DNA of 26,502 nt from Lentibacillus juripiscarius JCM 12147 (GCA_001311805.1 BBCA01000042.1:1-26502); one strand, 5' to 3'. Shown: positions 8,577-17,189, numbered from the stretch's first letter. Notes: generated from the letters alone by a model not told the origin. Translations and numbers: made by a program.

Positions 8577-9480
8577 ATGGCATTCCTCTTTGTCATTTGG
8601 AGAAAAATGTCCTCGAGTGAACGTTTTTGCTCTTCTACGCGATATACCGCAATCCCTTCCTCGACAAGCGCACGAATAACCTGTGCCACGTATTCGTCCG
8701 AGTGTTCATGCAAATAAAGAAGTCCGTCTTTGCTCTCTGCTTTGATGCCCCAACCTCAAGTGCCTGGCTTGCCTTTATGCCGTCATGCACGCGCAGGATA
8801 ATATTCTCTTGAGCATGCTCACGCAAGGCATCAATGGAATCCTGAAAGATTATCTTCCCATCCGAAATAATACCGACAGATGTTGCAATCTGATCAATCT
8901 CAGATAGCAGATGACTTGATATTAACACCGTCATTCCAAACTCGGAGGGCAGGCGTTTTAATCAGATTACGGATTTCAATGATGCCTGAAGGATCCAGTC
9001 CATTTGTCGGCTCATCAAGAATCAAAAGCTTTGGCTCGTGCAGCAGCGCAATGGCAATCCCGAGACGCTGCTTCATCCCAAGAGAAAACTCCTTTACCTT
9101 TTATCGGCCACATCACTTAAACGGACAATCTCCAGCACTTCGCCGATCCGAGTCTTGGGAGCACGATAAACTTTCCGGATAGCCTCAAGGTTTTCCTTCG
9201 CAGTCAGATGCGGGTAATACGATGGATTTTCAACAAGTGACCCGACTTGTTTTAAAATAGCAATCCTCTCTTTTTTTAAATTACGGTTAAAAATGTGAAT
9301 CGACCCGGATGTTGGTTTCACCAGTCCCAACAGCATCCGGATGGTGGTTGTTTTACCAGCCCCGTTCGGACCAAGAAAACCGTAGACTTCCCCTTCTGGT
9401 ATAGCCATGCTGATAGCATCCACAGCCGCCTCGTCGCCAAACTGTTTGACCAAATTGTTTGTCTGTATCACATATCCCAT
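8573..9480 (-). CDS. ABC transporter ATP-binding protein, BcrA/LanF type (frameshifted)
   Basis: This is the motor subunit of the exporter. I chose the ATG at 9480, 6 nt after GAGGTGA. Walker A is [10 protein letters not shown], the Q-loop region is [12 protein letters not shown], the signature is [12 protein letters not shown], Walker B is [13 protein letters not shown] and the switch histidine is in ISSHLLSEI. The C-terminal domain ends [16 protein letters not shown]. Three single-base indels break the frame, near 9099-9102, 8955-8958 (one extra base) and 8748-8751, all in homopolymers. Corrected length is 302 residues, typical for bacitracin-type ATPases. A 29-nt inverted repeat sits just upstream. 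Confidence 0.87.
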
Positions 9481-9509
9481 TAATTTCACCTCATACTTCA
9501 TGATACATG

Positions 9510-9538
9510 CCTTTATTTAAGACCTGATTCAATAAAGG
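9510..9538. promoter_or_regulatory. inverted repeat upstream of ABC operon
   Basis: CCTTTATT (9510-9517) and AATAAAGG (9531-9538) form a perfect 8-bp inverted repeat 30 nt before the ATPase start. It could be an operator or a terminator-like hairpin. I see no convincing promoter hexamers next to it. Confidence 0.35.
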
Positions 9539-9592
9539 TTAAATTTTGTTTAAAAGAGGGGTGACGTATCAACCTAACACCCTGTTCCCAAA

Positions 9593-10151
9593 TTACCTTA
9601 CTTTGGCATAAATGCATGTATCTCTAAGTCCATTTCCATCGACTGCAACGTCATCATTTTTAATATACCTTCCAATATATAACCCAACTTTTCAGGAATC
9701 CTCCGACTCTTTTTGTTTTTGAATCACAACGTATTTCTACCCTTCGTGCTTTTAACTCACCAAATGCAAAATTAGAAATTCCTTGTACAGCTTCAGTTAT
9801 GTATCCTTTGCCACTATATCGAGTATCAATCCAATAACCTATTTCGAACTTTGGTATATCCCAATTAATACGATGAAGTCCTGAAGATCCAATAAATTCC
9901 CCAGTTTCTTTAATAAAAATATGTAGTCTCAAATCGTTACGACTTATAAACTCCGTATAAGCATTTCTTGTATTAACCTCGCACTGTTCTTCTGATTGTT
10001 CGCTATGAACAAATGGCATCCAAGGTTTAAGTTCGTTAATTGAATTTTGTATAGCATTATAAACTGCTTTTCCATCCCCAGGCTTTGGAATTCTAATTAG
10101 CAATCTTTCAGTATAAAATTCAGTTGGAAACTCAATCAGTATCGGATTCAT
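9593..10151 (-). CDS. GNAT acetyltransferase, RimJ/RimL-like (frameshifted)
   Basis: It transfers an acetyl group from acetyl-CoA to an amine. The RimJ/RimL branch acetylates protein N-termini or small molecules, and the substrate here is unknown. The start at 10151 has AAGGTGA upstream. The product contains TERLLIRIPK, then EIGYWIDTRYSGKGYITEAV (acetyl-CoA loop), and a C-terminus that reads LEGILKNDDV and RDTCIYAKVR once corrected. Two A residues are missing on the coding strand, near 9709-9720 and 9657-9661. Corrected length is 186 residues. It is the first gene of the AT-rich array region, downstream of Nudix on the same strand. Confidence 0.87.
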
Positions 10152-10194
10152 TCGACAGTCACCTTATCTGACAGTATTTTGTGTTCATTATTAG

Positions 10195-10250
10195 TAAATT
10201 GCTCCCGTTTGCCTAAGATGCTTTATAGCCACCCGAATGTTAAGCAAATA
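10195..10250 (-). repeat. possible degenerate array repeat after Nudix
   Basis: Right after the Nudix stop the minus strand reads GCTTAACATTCGGGTGGC and, further on, GCAAACGGGAGC. This resembles the left arm of the array repeat, but the right arm (GAATAAG) is missing. The assignment is tentative. Confidence 0.3.
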
Positions 10251-10255
10251 AGAGA

Positions 10256-10666
10256 CTACCCCTGAAATGTATAAGGTGAAGAAGAATTCAATAGGCTTTC
10301 TACTCCACCAGGATGAAAAGGCATTAATTCATTCGCAGTTTGTATATCTATCCATTCAATTTCTAAAATCTCTTCTTTATCTTGTATAGACGCTTCTCCG
10401 TCTATAATCTCCGCCTTAAATGTTATAAATATAGCATGATGTCCTCTTTCTTTAAAAAAGGCTTCGTTCACCGCAATAATATTTTGAACCTCCACCGTCA
10501 AACTTGTTTCTTCCTCTGCCTCGCGAATAACTGCCTGTTCCAACGTTTCGCCATGTTCAACTGCTCCACCCGGGAGTGACCAGCCACTACCTCTGTTATT
10601 CACCATCAAGACTTTTTCATTGTTTTTATCATGGATAAGTGCGTATGCTACGTCAACCCTTTTCAT
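10256..10666 (-). CDS. Nudix hydrolase
   Basis: The product is 136 residues and intact. The Nudix box spans residues ~33-55: GGAVEHGETLEQAVIREAEE, then ETSL, matching G-x5-E-x7-REUxEE, with Thr in place of the usual Gly after EE. WSLPGG precedes it. The family hydrolyses nucleoside diphosphates linked to another group (damaged NTPs, sugar nucleotides, caps), and the substrate cannot be assigned. The ribosome site AGGGAGTGAAGG precedes the ATG at 10666. It follows C45 and precedes GNAT in the array, on the same strand. Confidence 0.88.
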   Translation of the reverse strand: MKRVDVAYALIHDKNNEKVLMVNNRGSGWSLPGGAVEHGETLEQAVIREAEEETSLTVEVQNIIAVNEAFFKERGHHAIFITFKAEIIDGEASIQDKEEILEIEWIDIQTANELMPFHPGGVESLLNSSSPYTFQG

Positions 10667-10774
10667 TTTTAGCCTTCACTCCCTGAAGTTTAGTTTTTTC
10701 AACTAATAATATATTATTTCGAGTTTGTGGAACTTTTCTCCCAATTAGATTGGTATAATATCTAGCACAATGAA

Positions 10775-10824
10775 GGAATAATGGGTGTAATACTTATTCC
10801 CCAAGAGTGCCCATTCTTGAAGAG
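10775..10824 (-). repeat. array repeat copy 1 (after C45 hydrolase)
   Basis: Directly after the C45 stop the minus strand reads TTCAAGAATGGGCAC, then GGGGAATAAG and a closing ACACCC. This aligns base for base with the TTCAA / GGGCGC / GAATAAG / GCGCC skeleton of the other copies. Confidence 0.7.
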
Positions 10825-10827
10825 AGG

Positions 10828-11846
10828 TTAAGAGTAATTTAGATAGCCAGTCAATTCATTTTCTAGAAGATTTGTGCCTTTTAACCATTTTTTAAAATCA
10901 ATTTCCAACACTTCTCCATTAGGGATTGCAGTTAAAATTTTATGTTCTTCAAATATGTATGTAAAAGTATGAAGTGTTCCGAAAAACTCATTATAAGCTT
11001 CGTTATACAAAGGTGTAGAAGCATCCCTAAAAGTGTAAAAGGCTTGTCGGACATTTTTGTTTTCTAAATTGCTTTGAGTTAGATAGCTTAATCGCCCTTG
11101 GGTACCCTCTAAATGTTCTCGGTTTAATTGGCTCATCTCTTCTCTTTGAAAATGATTCGTACAGAATAACATTTTTTATTTTCTCGTACCTTGATATCAA
11201 ATGGAGATTCTTCAACCACGACTGTATTACCATCGGAATCGCCAATTGAAAAATTATAACTCCAAGCTCCAAGAATGAGGCAATTGTTTAATCATATTGA
11301 CAGCTTCATCTGTATTCTTACATGTATCAAGTAGTATTCTTATTATACTTCCCGCAGTGAGTCCATTCTGTGTTTCTTTACTATTAACAAAATGCAAAGC
11401 AACAGCAAGCCCTTTTTCATTAACTCCTTCTGTGCGCCCCATTTCATGCAAGCTATGCCCGATACTTGCGTACCCTTCATTTGGTTGAGTAAAAACAAGA
11501 CGAGCATCATAGACCTCAGGCGAGAAATCATAGTTTCTGACAAGCATTTTACTGTTGACAATAGAAGAACAACCCATACCCTGGATTTCAGGAGTTCCAT
11601 AACCACTAAATAGTGCAGCCCTTTTAAATGGGATATCCATTGCATCAACTATCCCATGCAATTCTTCATTAAATGAGGAGCATGTAAGGAATATATATTC
11701 TTTAATCCAGTTAAGTCTATTTCATCTTCATTTACAATTTTTGAAAACATTTCGATCAATGATTTATTCATCTGCTTACCTTGGCAATAACTAATATTGT
11801 AAGAAGTACCTCGATATTGCTCGATAGAAATTTTAAAAGGTATCAT
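10828..11846 (-). CDS. C45-family (acyl-CoA:6-APA acyltransferase-like) Ntn hydrolase, array copy (frameshifted)
   Basis: The C45 family comprises self-cleaving N-terminal-nucleophile enzymes that hydrolyse or transfer amide-linked acyl groups. The motif GMGCSSIV carries the expected Gly-Cys cleavage site with nucleophile Cys, followed by LVRNYDFSPEVYDAR and EGVNEKGLAVAL. CTNHFQ and an FFGTLHTF stretch near the end are family-like. Three indels split it, near 11671, 11270 (one extra base) and 11172-11177. Corrected length is 339 residues. It is a clear paralogue of the intact gene at 20679-21719 (shared CTNHF, RNYD and LPH blocks). The in vivo substrate is unknown. Confidence 0.83.
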
Positions 11847-11883
11847 CCTTATCCTCGCTTTCTAATAGCTTATTCCACAAAGA

Positions 11884-11943
11884 GGATCTTATAAGCGATA
11901 TTGGCGCTAATTCTTATTAGAGATTAGCGCCCTTTTGCTCAAC
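11884..11943 (-). repeat. array repeat copy 2
   Basis: The minus strand carries GTTGAGCAAAAGGGCGC, TAATAAG, TTAGCGCC, then ATCGCTTATAAGATCC. The GGCGC/GCGCC arms pair. It lies 21 nt after the stop of the 46-aa membrane gene and before C45, and is one of the best-preserved copies. Confidence 0.85.
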
Positions 11944-11964
11944 TATGACTATCATTCTTTTTGC

Positions 11965-12104
11965 TCAAAAGTAAGTGCTGCTTCCCATTACTCCACCACC
12001 AATGACTGCGCTAATACTCCCAATTAATATCCAGTGTGTAGACAAATATATACCTACCATAAGTATTAATAAGCCGACAAAAACATAATAATGCCTATTT
12101 TCAT
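11965..12104 (-). CDS. 46-aa membrane protein (frameshifted)
   Basis: The ATG at 12104 follows GAGGTGGGGG. With one A restored in the coding-strand A run near the start, the product reads MKNRHYYVFVGLLILMVGIY then a second hydrophobic stretch ending GGGVMGSSTYF. It has two membrane segments and no recognised family. It is followed by repeat copy 2 and preceded by repeat copy 3, so it looks like one unit of the array. Confidence 0.55.
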
Positions 12105-12150
12105 ATCCCCCACCTCAGTTCAATAAACCTTACTCCTAAAATGACCTAAT

Positions 12151-12204
12151 GAGCCAATAAAGGAAGCAACCTTTGTTCCCAATAAGCGCCCTTTAGTTGA
12201 ATAT
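12151..12204 (-). repeat. array repeat copy 3
   Basis: The minus strand carries ATATTCAACTAAAGGGCGC, then GGGAACAAAGG and TTGC, immediately after the stop of the 60-aa gene. The left arm is well preserved; the right arm is degenerate. Confidence 0.75.
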
Positions 12205-12212
12205 TTTTCGTG

Positions 12213-12395
12213 TTATTCTTTTTCGGTAACTTTCAGCTGTCTTGCATTTATAAAAAATGCGTTACCAATTATGAAGATACCCAAAGAAATGAACATTGCT
12301 ATCCCAGAATATTCATCATCAAATATTGTAGTATTAATTAAAATGACAACCATCATCAATACAAGTGATATATATAAGCCGATAATATATTTCAT
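12213..12395 (-). CDS. 60-aa two-span membrane protein
   Basis: It begins MKYIIGLYISLVLMMVVILI, has a second hydrophobic segment around residues 32-50, and ends with a charged RQLKVTEKE tail. A strong AAGGGGG ribosome site precedes the ATG at 12395. The ORF is intact. The family is not recognised. The array repeat follows its stop. Confidence 0.7.
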   Translation of the reverse strand: MKYIIGLYISLVLMMVVILINTTIFDDEYSGIAMFISLGIFIIGNAFFINARQLKVTEKE

Positions 12396-12449
12396 TTATG
12401 AACCCCCTTATATGACCCTTAAGATTACTTTTTACTTTTATTCCCAAAG

Positions 12450-12777
12450 TTAAAAATTTTCATAAAGTAAAATATTAGAAACAACAATTATTCCTATAAT
12501 GGCATAAGCTTTTTTTGGTGCATCAAAAATAAATATTATTATTGCAAAAAAGACAAAGAATGTAATAGCTCCTATATAATTTCTTTTTCTACCACTCATA
12601 TTTTCATCATTTCTCTTTATACCAAATACCTCGAAAAGAAAAACAATGAAAATAGCTATATTCCTATTATTATAAAATTAGTTTTAGGGAGATCAAAAGC
12701 AAAGATAATAATCACTAATATAATAAACATAATAATAGCTTGTAAATACTCTTTTGTTTGTTTTTGTTCTTGAACAT
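12450..12777 (-). CDS. 109-aa four-span membrane protein with internal duplication (frameshifted)
   Basis: The ATG at 12777 follows AGGGGAGGATATT. Restoring one T just after the start and one A in the middle joins two halves into 109 residues. The halves are homologous: the first has YLQAIIMFIILVIIIFAFDL then IIIGN, the second has YIGAITFFVFFAIIIFIFDA then AIIGI. This gives two tandem two-helix units. The second half alone (12450-12599) is an intact 49-aa ORF with its own ATG, so it could also be made separately. The family is not recognised. Confidence 0.55.
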
Positions 12778-12790
12778 AATATCCTCCCCT

Positions 12791-12864
12791 AAACAATCTG
12801 GACCTTATATGTCATATTGTCGGCCATTCCTTATTAGTGTATAGCGACCTTTTACGGAAGAACT
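12791..12864 (-). repeat. array repeat copy 4
   Basis: The minus strand has GTAAAAGGTCGCTATACACT, AATAAGGAATGGCCGACAAT, then ATATAAGGTCC and CAGATTGTTTA. It matches copy 2 almost throughout, including the tail that leads into the ribosome site of the next gene. Confidence 0.85.
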
Positions 12865-12870
12865 TCACTC

Positions 12871-13030
12871 CTATCTTTTTAGAGCAGACTTAACAAATTC
12901 GGTTTTTACTTCTGCATATTTATGTTTATTATTATTATTTGCCCTTGATAATTTCATTTTTAGTTGCTGATATTCAATTCTAGCTTTATCATTGCTTCTT
13001 AGGTAGTCTCTAAATTTGAGTTGTAACTGC
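12871..13030 (-). pseudogene. GrpB (UPF0157) C-terminal remnant
   Basis: The last ~50 residues (LKFRDYLRSNDKARIEYQQL and KYAEVKTEFVKSALKR) match the C-terminus of GrpB-family proteins, a nucleotidyltransferase-fold family normally about 170-180 residues long. Upstream the frame stays open to 13266, but that part bears no resemblance to GrpB and runs across a GGGCGC repeat motif at 13018-13046. So the gene appears cut at the repeat and the first two thirds are gone. It is followed by repeat copy 4. Confidence 0.6.
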
Positions 13031-13046
13031 GCCCGATAATTTAAGT
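13018..13046 (-). repeat. array repeat half-copy at the GrpB junction
   Basis: TTAAATTATCGGGCGCAG on the minus strand is the left arm of the array repeat. The right arm is missing and GrpB sequence begins instead. Confidence 0.5.
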
Positions 13047-13088
13047 GTATTACTTCACAAAGATTTTTTATAAGTAACAAAAATGGGA

Positions 13089-13230
13089 TCAACAAAGAAC
13101 CAATAAAATAAACAGTGCTATTCCGATTGTTACAAGTATGTTTTGAAAGGGTGAGCGAAATTTGGCAAAGGTCATCATTGGTAGAATAGTCAAAGAGACA
13201 AAAATGCAATAAGAGTTGCGCTCTTTCCTG
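13089..13230 (-). pseudogene. C-terminal remnant of a membrane protein
   Basis: Reading frame pieces give SATLIAFLSL and then ILPMMTFAKFRSPFQNILVT followed by a hydrophobic end LFILLVLC before the TGA at 13089. It needs one indel near 13190 to be continuous and has no clear start or ribosome site. A GAGCGC motif resembling the array repeat lies at its upstream end (13210-13232). I read it as a fragment with no recognised family. Confidence 0.35.
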
Positions 13231-13350
13231 ATCAAATCTGGCGAGATAATTGAATAGATTATACAATCCTAAAGGCTTTCAGGGGATCTAATAGTATGGT
13301 GATTTTGTTTTGCAAAAATGTGAAAAATGTAATGAACAATTTAGTTGGAG

Positions 13351-13385
13351 TAAAATCTACTTGCGCCCTTTGCAGAAAATTCAAA
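13351..13385 (-). repeat. array repeat, partial copy after alpha/beta hydrolase
   Basis: Immediately after the hydrolase stop the minus strand reads TTTTCTGCAAAGGGCGCAAG. The left arm and GGGCGC core are present; the right arm is not recognisable. Confidence 0.5.
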
Positions 13386-14390
13386 TTACATAATTCCCAA
13401 TACTTCATCTTGCATAATTTCATAAAAACGCTCCGGCTCCTCAATAAAAGGGGTGTGGGATGAATTTTCAAAGGTGAACATTTTCTTGTGTGGAGCTGTT
13501 ATCGATTCATAAAAACGTTTAGCCTGGGTGTGTGTTGTTTGATAATCATGCTGACCCTGAAGTATAAAGACTGGGAGGTTAAGCGTTGGAACAAGTTCTA
13601 CTAAATCAGTTGTTGCCATGACATGACCTAACCATTGGTAACTGGAAAAACTCCCTCGAATAATATTCATCCGTTCTTTAAGAGTATAATTTGGACAAGA
13701 AAAAACATGTCGTAGATTTTCAAAACTTGAGTATCCATCACGTTTAAAACCAACTCCATACTTGTTTGTATATTTTGCTCTAACTGCGCCGTATGTACGA
13801 TTCTTATAGTAATTTTCATCAAATATTACTTTTTCTATTTTTTTAGCCGCACGCTTATCGTTCTGATTTATTGCCGTTTTTAAGATAAAATTATATGTCT
13901 CATTCTCGGATTCTTTTGCTGCTCCCACTTGACCAACACCTATATAAGCATGAAAAAGTTCAGGTTTTTTATTTGCTACAAGACTTCCAAGGTAGGTACC
14001 CCATGAATGTCCAAGCAGAAATACCTTTTCTTGTGAATGTTTTTCTCTCAAATAGTTAACGACCTGAATCGTATCATCAACTAGCTGTTCAACAGTCAGT
14101 GGCTTATCGGTTTCTTTATCATGGTACGACATTCCTGCACCTCTTTGATCCCAATAACAGACGTCGAAGAACTGTTCAAGCCTGGTACCATGAGCTTTAA
14201 TGATTGGGTAAATTGGAAATCCAGGACCACCATGTAAAAATAATAACAATGGTTTTCCTTGATTTAAAGACTCCATGATCACCCCTTGTCGTAATCCATT
14301 AATTTCTAAATATTCCTTTGTTATTGTTCCTTTTTCATTTTTCTCGATCATGTTATTCAAAGGTTTTTCAAAAGACTTTAAAAGCACCAT
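13386..14390 (-). CDS. alpha/beta hydrolase, proline iminopeptidase-like
   Basis: The product is 334 residues and intact. The oxyanion motif HGGPGFP is near residue 54, the nucleophile elbow GHSWG near 127, the acid is in LQGQHDYQ near 283 and the catalytic His is in SSHTPF near 312. HGGPG plus DQRGAG is the signature of the proline iminopeptidase (S33) family, which releases N-terminal residues or hydrolyses small esters and amides. The ATG at 14390 is 7 nt after GGAAGGGGGG. It is one unit of the array, with a partial repeat after its stop. The substrate is unassigned. Confidence 0.85.
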   Translation of the reverse strand: MVLLKSFEKPLNNMIEKNEKGTITKEYLEINGLRQGVIMESLNQGKPLLLFLHGGPGFPIYPIIKAHGTRLEQFFDVCYWDQRGAGMSYHDKETDKPLTVEQLVDDTIQVVNYLREKHSQEKVFLLGHSWGTYLGSLVANKKPELFHAYIGVGQVGAAKESENETYNFILKTAINQNDKRAAKKIEKVIFDENYYKNRTYGAVRAKYTNKYGVGFKRDGYSSFENLRHVFSCPNYTLKERMNIIRGSFSSYQWLGHVMATTDLVELVPTLNLPVFILQGQHDYQTTHTQAKRFYESITAPHKKMFTFENSSHTPFIEEPERFYEIMQDEVLGIM

Positions 14391-14444
14391 CTCATGTCCC
14401 CCCTTCCTTTTGTATATTTCTATACTTCTTAATTGCTGAGTTCC

Positions 14445-14484
14445 TTCTTAAGCAATGTTGCACATTTCAGCAACATGAACTATT
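14445..14484 (-). repeat. array repeat copy 5, right half (split by intron)
   Basis: The sequence flanking the intron 3' end (minus strand AATAGTTCATGTTGC, then AACATTGCTTAAGAAGG) supplies the right arm and tail of the repeat whose left arm is at 15397-15430. Confidence 0.6.
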
Positions 14485-15396
14485 ATAGTGATAGGTAAGC
14501 CTTTGAAGTTATCGCCAGCTTCCCCCCCCACCTCACACCGCACGTGCAGCTTTCACCGCATACGGCGTTCCAACTAATCCAATTTCAATTAATCATCGGC
14601 ACTTTGTGTGCCTCAATTCTTCCGTTTCAATAAGTCGGTGCCGTCCAGTGGAAGGTGAACCTCTATTAGTCTTACAAGAACCTTATTGTCCGTTAAAGAT
14701 TTGCCTTGCATGATTAAATGAATCTTTTATTAGCCTAGTGGCTATCCCTCCACGTTCATTACACGTTTCAGCGGTACTGCGCCACCACTTTCACTGATAT
14801 GAAGAAAAGTTATACAGTCGCTATTCTCACGATCATTTTCCTTTTCAACGCCTCACCGGGAGTAAGCCCTCCACGTTATCAGCTTACAACGTTGAATTAT
14901 GTCTATTGTGGAACAAACTTAGGTGCTTCCTATGAGCCTGTTAGCCTTGCGTGTGCCTATAACACAAGGTGGATTTTCATATAATCGATTCTTACTCATC
15001 CACAGCTAACCCTACATGTGGTAGTAAATACATTTCTATATAATGCGCGTCTATACCCGTACATTCAGAAGTTCGTCAGCAATACATTATCTTATTGTAT
15101 TTTACATTGCATTCTCACCATATCTGTTCAACCCAAGCACTATGATTTACACCACCCCATCAGGTAGGCTTTCGTCAGCCGAACTGTTACGGTAAATTCT
15201 CGCGCCTATTGGCCGAGCTTATAACACACTCCTTCTTACTAAACAGCGTGCTATTCGACGCAGGGGGAGCCTTTCAGAGCGTTACTTTTTCATTCGACTC
15301 CTCGACATAACCCTTCAGTTAAAATAAAATTGAAACTGCCTGACCTTTACCGAAATTGTGTGGCCACATTTCATTTGAGCCAGGAACGTTTCGCAC
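14485..15396 (-). mobile_element. ORF-less group II intron
   Basis: Domain V is the 34-nt hairpin at 14535-14568 (minus strand ACGCCGTATGCGGTGAAAGC then TGCACGTGCGGTGT), with a CGC catalytic triad. Domain VI follows (GATAACTTCAAAGG, then TTACCTATC). The 5' end fits GUGYG exactly (GTGCG, 15396-15392) and the 3' end is an AY dinucleotide at 14485. Between them lie ~800 nt of structured domain I-IV sequence with no reverse transcriptase. Joining the flanks restores the repeat spacing GGGCGC-N7-GAATA seen in other copies, which independently supports both boundaries. Mobility would need a maturase in trans. The minus-strand ORF at 15315-15719 that enters the intron is read-through, not a gene end. 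Confidence 0.8.
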
Positions 15397-15430
15397 CAAT
15401 TACCGCGCCCTTTTATTGAATAACCTTGGA
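15397..15430 (-). repeat. array repeat copy 5, left half (split by intron)
   Basis: The minus strand reads TTATTCAATAAAAGGGCGC, then GGTAATTG and the intron 5' end. It starts 5 nt after the inferred stop of the beta-lactamase-like gene. Confidence 0.8.
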
Positions 15431-15435
15431 CAAGC

Positions 15436-16566
15436 TCAACCATCAAAAAAGCTTTTAATTTATCTTCCCAGTCAGGGCTTCCTGTAAGCACGGCTGACTG
15501 AAAAGCAGAAGAACTGTTTGAAAGCTTAACTGTTTCGTATCCGTAGATGTCGTTGAAAAAGACCGCCAACTCCGTTTTATTTCCTTGCTTATCTTCTGCA
15601 TAGAAAGCATATGTAAGTATGTAAGCCGTTGAACCTCCCTTGCCACCTAAACTTTTAAATCTTTTTGGTTTTTCTTTCCGTCCATTGGCCACTCCATAAT
15701 TGGCTGTAAGTGCTCCCAAATACGAAATGGAAAATACAATCCTTCGTTCATTTTCCGTACAATTGAAACATATTCGAAAGTCGTAGAACGGACAAATCGT
15801 TTGGACGACAGCCTATCAAATTCGATATTGTGCCATGCTTTTATGTTAACCTGACTCTTATAAGAATCATTAATATCTTGAATGAGTTTATCATGAATTT
15901 TAATGGATTCTTCAATGTAGGCTGCTTGTGACATTTCCTCAATGTATGTCGCTATCTCTTTCGCATCCTTTTTATCATGAATATCAAGCCCCTTTTGATG
16001 TGCAATTTCATATGGAATAAAAGAGCTGATACAAAAGGATAAATTTGCTCATGTTTAGACAACTGAAGCTTATCAAAATTAGCATTTATTCTGTCGAGTC
16101 CAAGCCGCATCATCAAGAATTCTGTGTTAGCATTTGAACTGTGGGACATCATTCCTTTTGCAATCTCCATCAATGAAACAGTTTGGTTTTGCAAAAGTCC
16201 TTGTTCTTTCATGGTTTTCAACCAGGCTTCGTGAGCGCCGCCATCTGTCCCAGGTATATAAAACCGTGCCAGATCATCTGTTTTAATTTTTTCGGCTGGA
16301 TTAATTTCACTATGTGCAGCTTGTTGAGAATATTCAATGGCTATAATAATCTTCACTGTGCTTGCCAATGAGAGCAATTGATCAGATTGAACATCCGCAA
16401 GGCTTTTTCCATTTTTATAATGGAGAGTGAGGATCTCTCTGGGTTTTTAGCAATAAATCTCAAAACATAATCTGCATCAGGTTTTTGTCCATTGATTTAA
16501 CCAAAGGAACCCCATTACTAACAAAAGAACAACTAAACCAATAGATATAGCGATATAAAAAAACAT
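15436..16566 (-). CDS. class A beta-lactamase-like serine hydrolase, membrane-anchored (frameshifted)
   Basis: All three active-site motifs are visible: SxxK in LASTVKIIIA, SxN in SSNANTEFL, and KGG in LGGKGGSTAY. These define the serine beta-lactamase/penicillin-binding fold (Beta-lactamase2 group). Whether it hydrolyses beta-lactams is unknown; many such proteins are not lactamases. The ATG at 16566 follows GAAAGGTAG, and residues ~2-23 form an N-terminal anchor, so the domain should be extracytoplasmic. Five indels break the frame (near 16482, 16415, 16020, 15650 and 15446), four of them missing T residues on the coding strand. Correcting all gives 377 residues ending KAFFDG at 15436. Repeat copy 5 and the intron follow at once. 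Confidence 0.75.
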
Positions 16567-16601
16567 GGAATCTACCTTTCAGGTAATAATAACGTGGTTA
16601 A

Positions 16602-16668
16602 GGATCATATCGATTAAACTTGAGCACTATTCTTATTCCTGATTCGCGCCCTTTTCTTGAATAAGCTC
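16602..16668 (-). repeat. array repeat copy 6
   Basis: The minus strand carries TTATTCAAGAAAAGGGCGC, GAATCAGGAATAAG, TAGTGC, then TTTAATCGATATGATCC. It begins 8 nt after the stop of the 48-aa membrane gene and precedes the beta-lactamase-like gene. Confidence 0.85.
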
Positions 16669-16676
16669 TATTCACT

Positions 16677-16824
16677 CTAAAAGTAATTTGTAATTATCTT
16701 CACCCATCCAAATATTGCAAGTATGATTATTATCAGCCATAAAAATCCAACACGTAAAATTCTTGGAATAGAAAACCAAAAAGATACAATCTTTAATGAT
16801 GTGCTATCTTCGTTATTTTATCAT
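16677..16824 (-). CDS. 48-aa membrane protein (frameshifted)
   Basis: Removing one A from the run just after the ATG at 16824 gives MINNEDSTSLKIVSFWFSIP, followed by one strong hydrophobic helix (VGFLWLIIIILAIFGW) and a short KIITNYF tail. GGAGGGG lies 12 nt upstream, slightly far. The family is not recognised. Array repeats flank it on both sides. Confidence 0.5.
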
Positions 16825-16857
16825 CTTTAATTTTGACCCCTCCTTCTTTAGCAAAGT

Positions 16858-16918
16858 GTCCTGATAAAGCAACATTGGGCGCAATTCTTATTCAGTGAAA
16901 GCGCTCCGATAGTTGAAG
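16858..16918 (-). repeat. array repeat copy 7
   Basis: The minus strand carries TTCAACTATCGGAGCGC, ACTGAATAAG, ATTGCGCCC, AATGTTGCTTTATCAGG. GCGC arms pair. It lies about 22 nt after the stop of the DUF3953 gene. Confidence 0.85.
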
Positions 16919-16940
16919 ATAAAGATAAATCACCTGATTG

Positions 16941-17189
16941 TTATAAAAAGTTACCAATAAACTCCTTTATTGAAACAGAAAACATAACGAGTGCTGTAAC
17001 AATGTATAGATACCCCCACTTTCTTTTATCTTCCTTAACTATTTCTAAACCACTAAAAAAGAAAAATACAGTTAAAAATAAAGGAAAAAGACTCTCCGAA
17101 ATATTAAAATTATCTATAGAAAAATAATACAAGCCAAGAGCTATAGCAGTAATTGCCATAACTATATCTATTTTACGTAACATTTTCAT
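16941..17189 (-). CDS. DUF3953-like small membrane protein
   Basis: The product is 82 residues and intact, with three hydrophobic segments around residues 8-24, 30-47 and 58-75. The LGLYYFSIDNF region followed by SGLEIVKEDKRKWGYL matches the layout of DUF3953 proteins of Bacilli, whose function is unknown. GGGCGG lies 6 nt before an ATG-AAA-ATG start. It is one array unit, with repeat copy 7 after its stop and copy 8 before its start. Confidence 0.65.
   Translation of the reverse strand: MKMLRKIDIVMAITAIALGLYYFSIDNFNISESLFPLFLTVFFFFSGLEIVKEDKRKWGYLYIVTALVMFSVSIKEFIGNFL

Noticed and set aside
9560..9592. Array repeat after GNAT
   Set aside because: A GGGTG/CACCC hairpin is present here, but it lacks the GGGCGC and GAATAAG blocks, so I did not count it as a copy.
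14799..14984. Plus-strand 61-residue ORF with signal-like start
   Set aside because: It lies within the group II intron on the opposite strand, with no ribosome site.
15315..15440. C-terminal extension of the beta-lactamase-like protein
   Set aside because: It is read-through of the repeat and intron caused by a missing T near 15446; the corrected frame stops at 15436.
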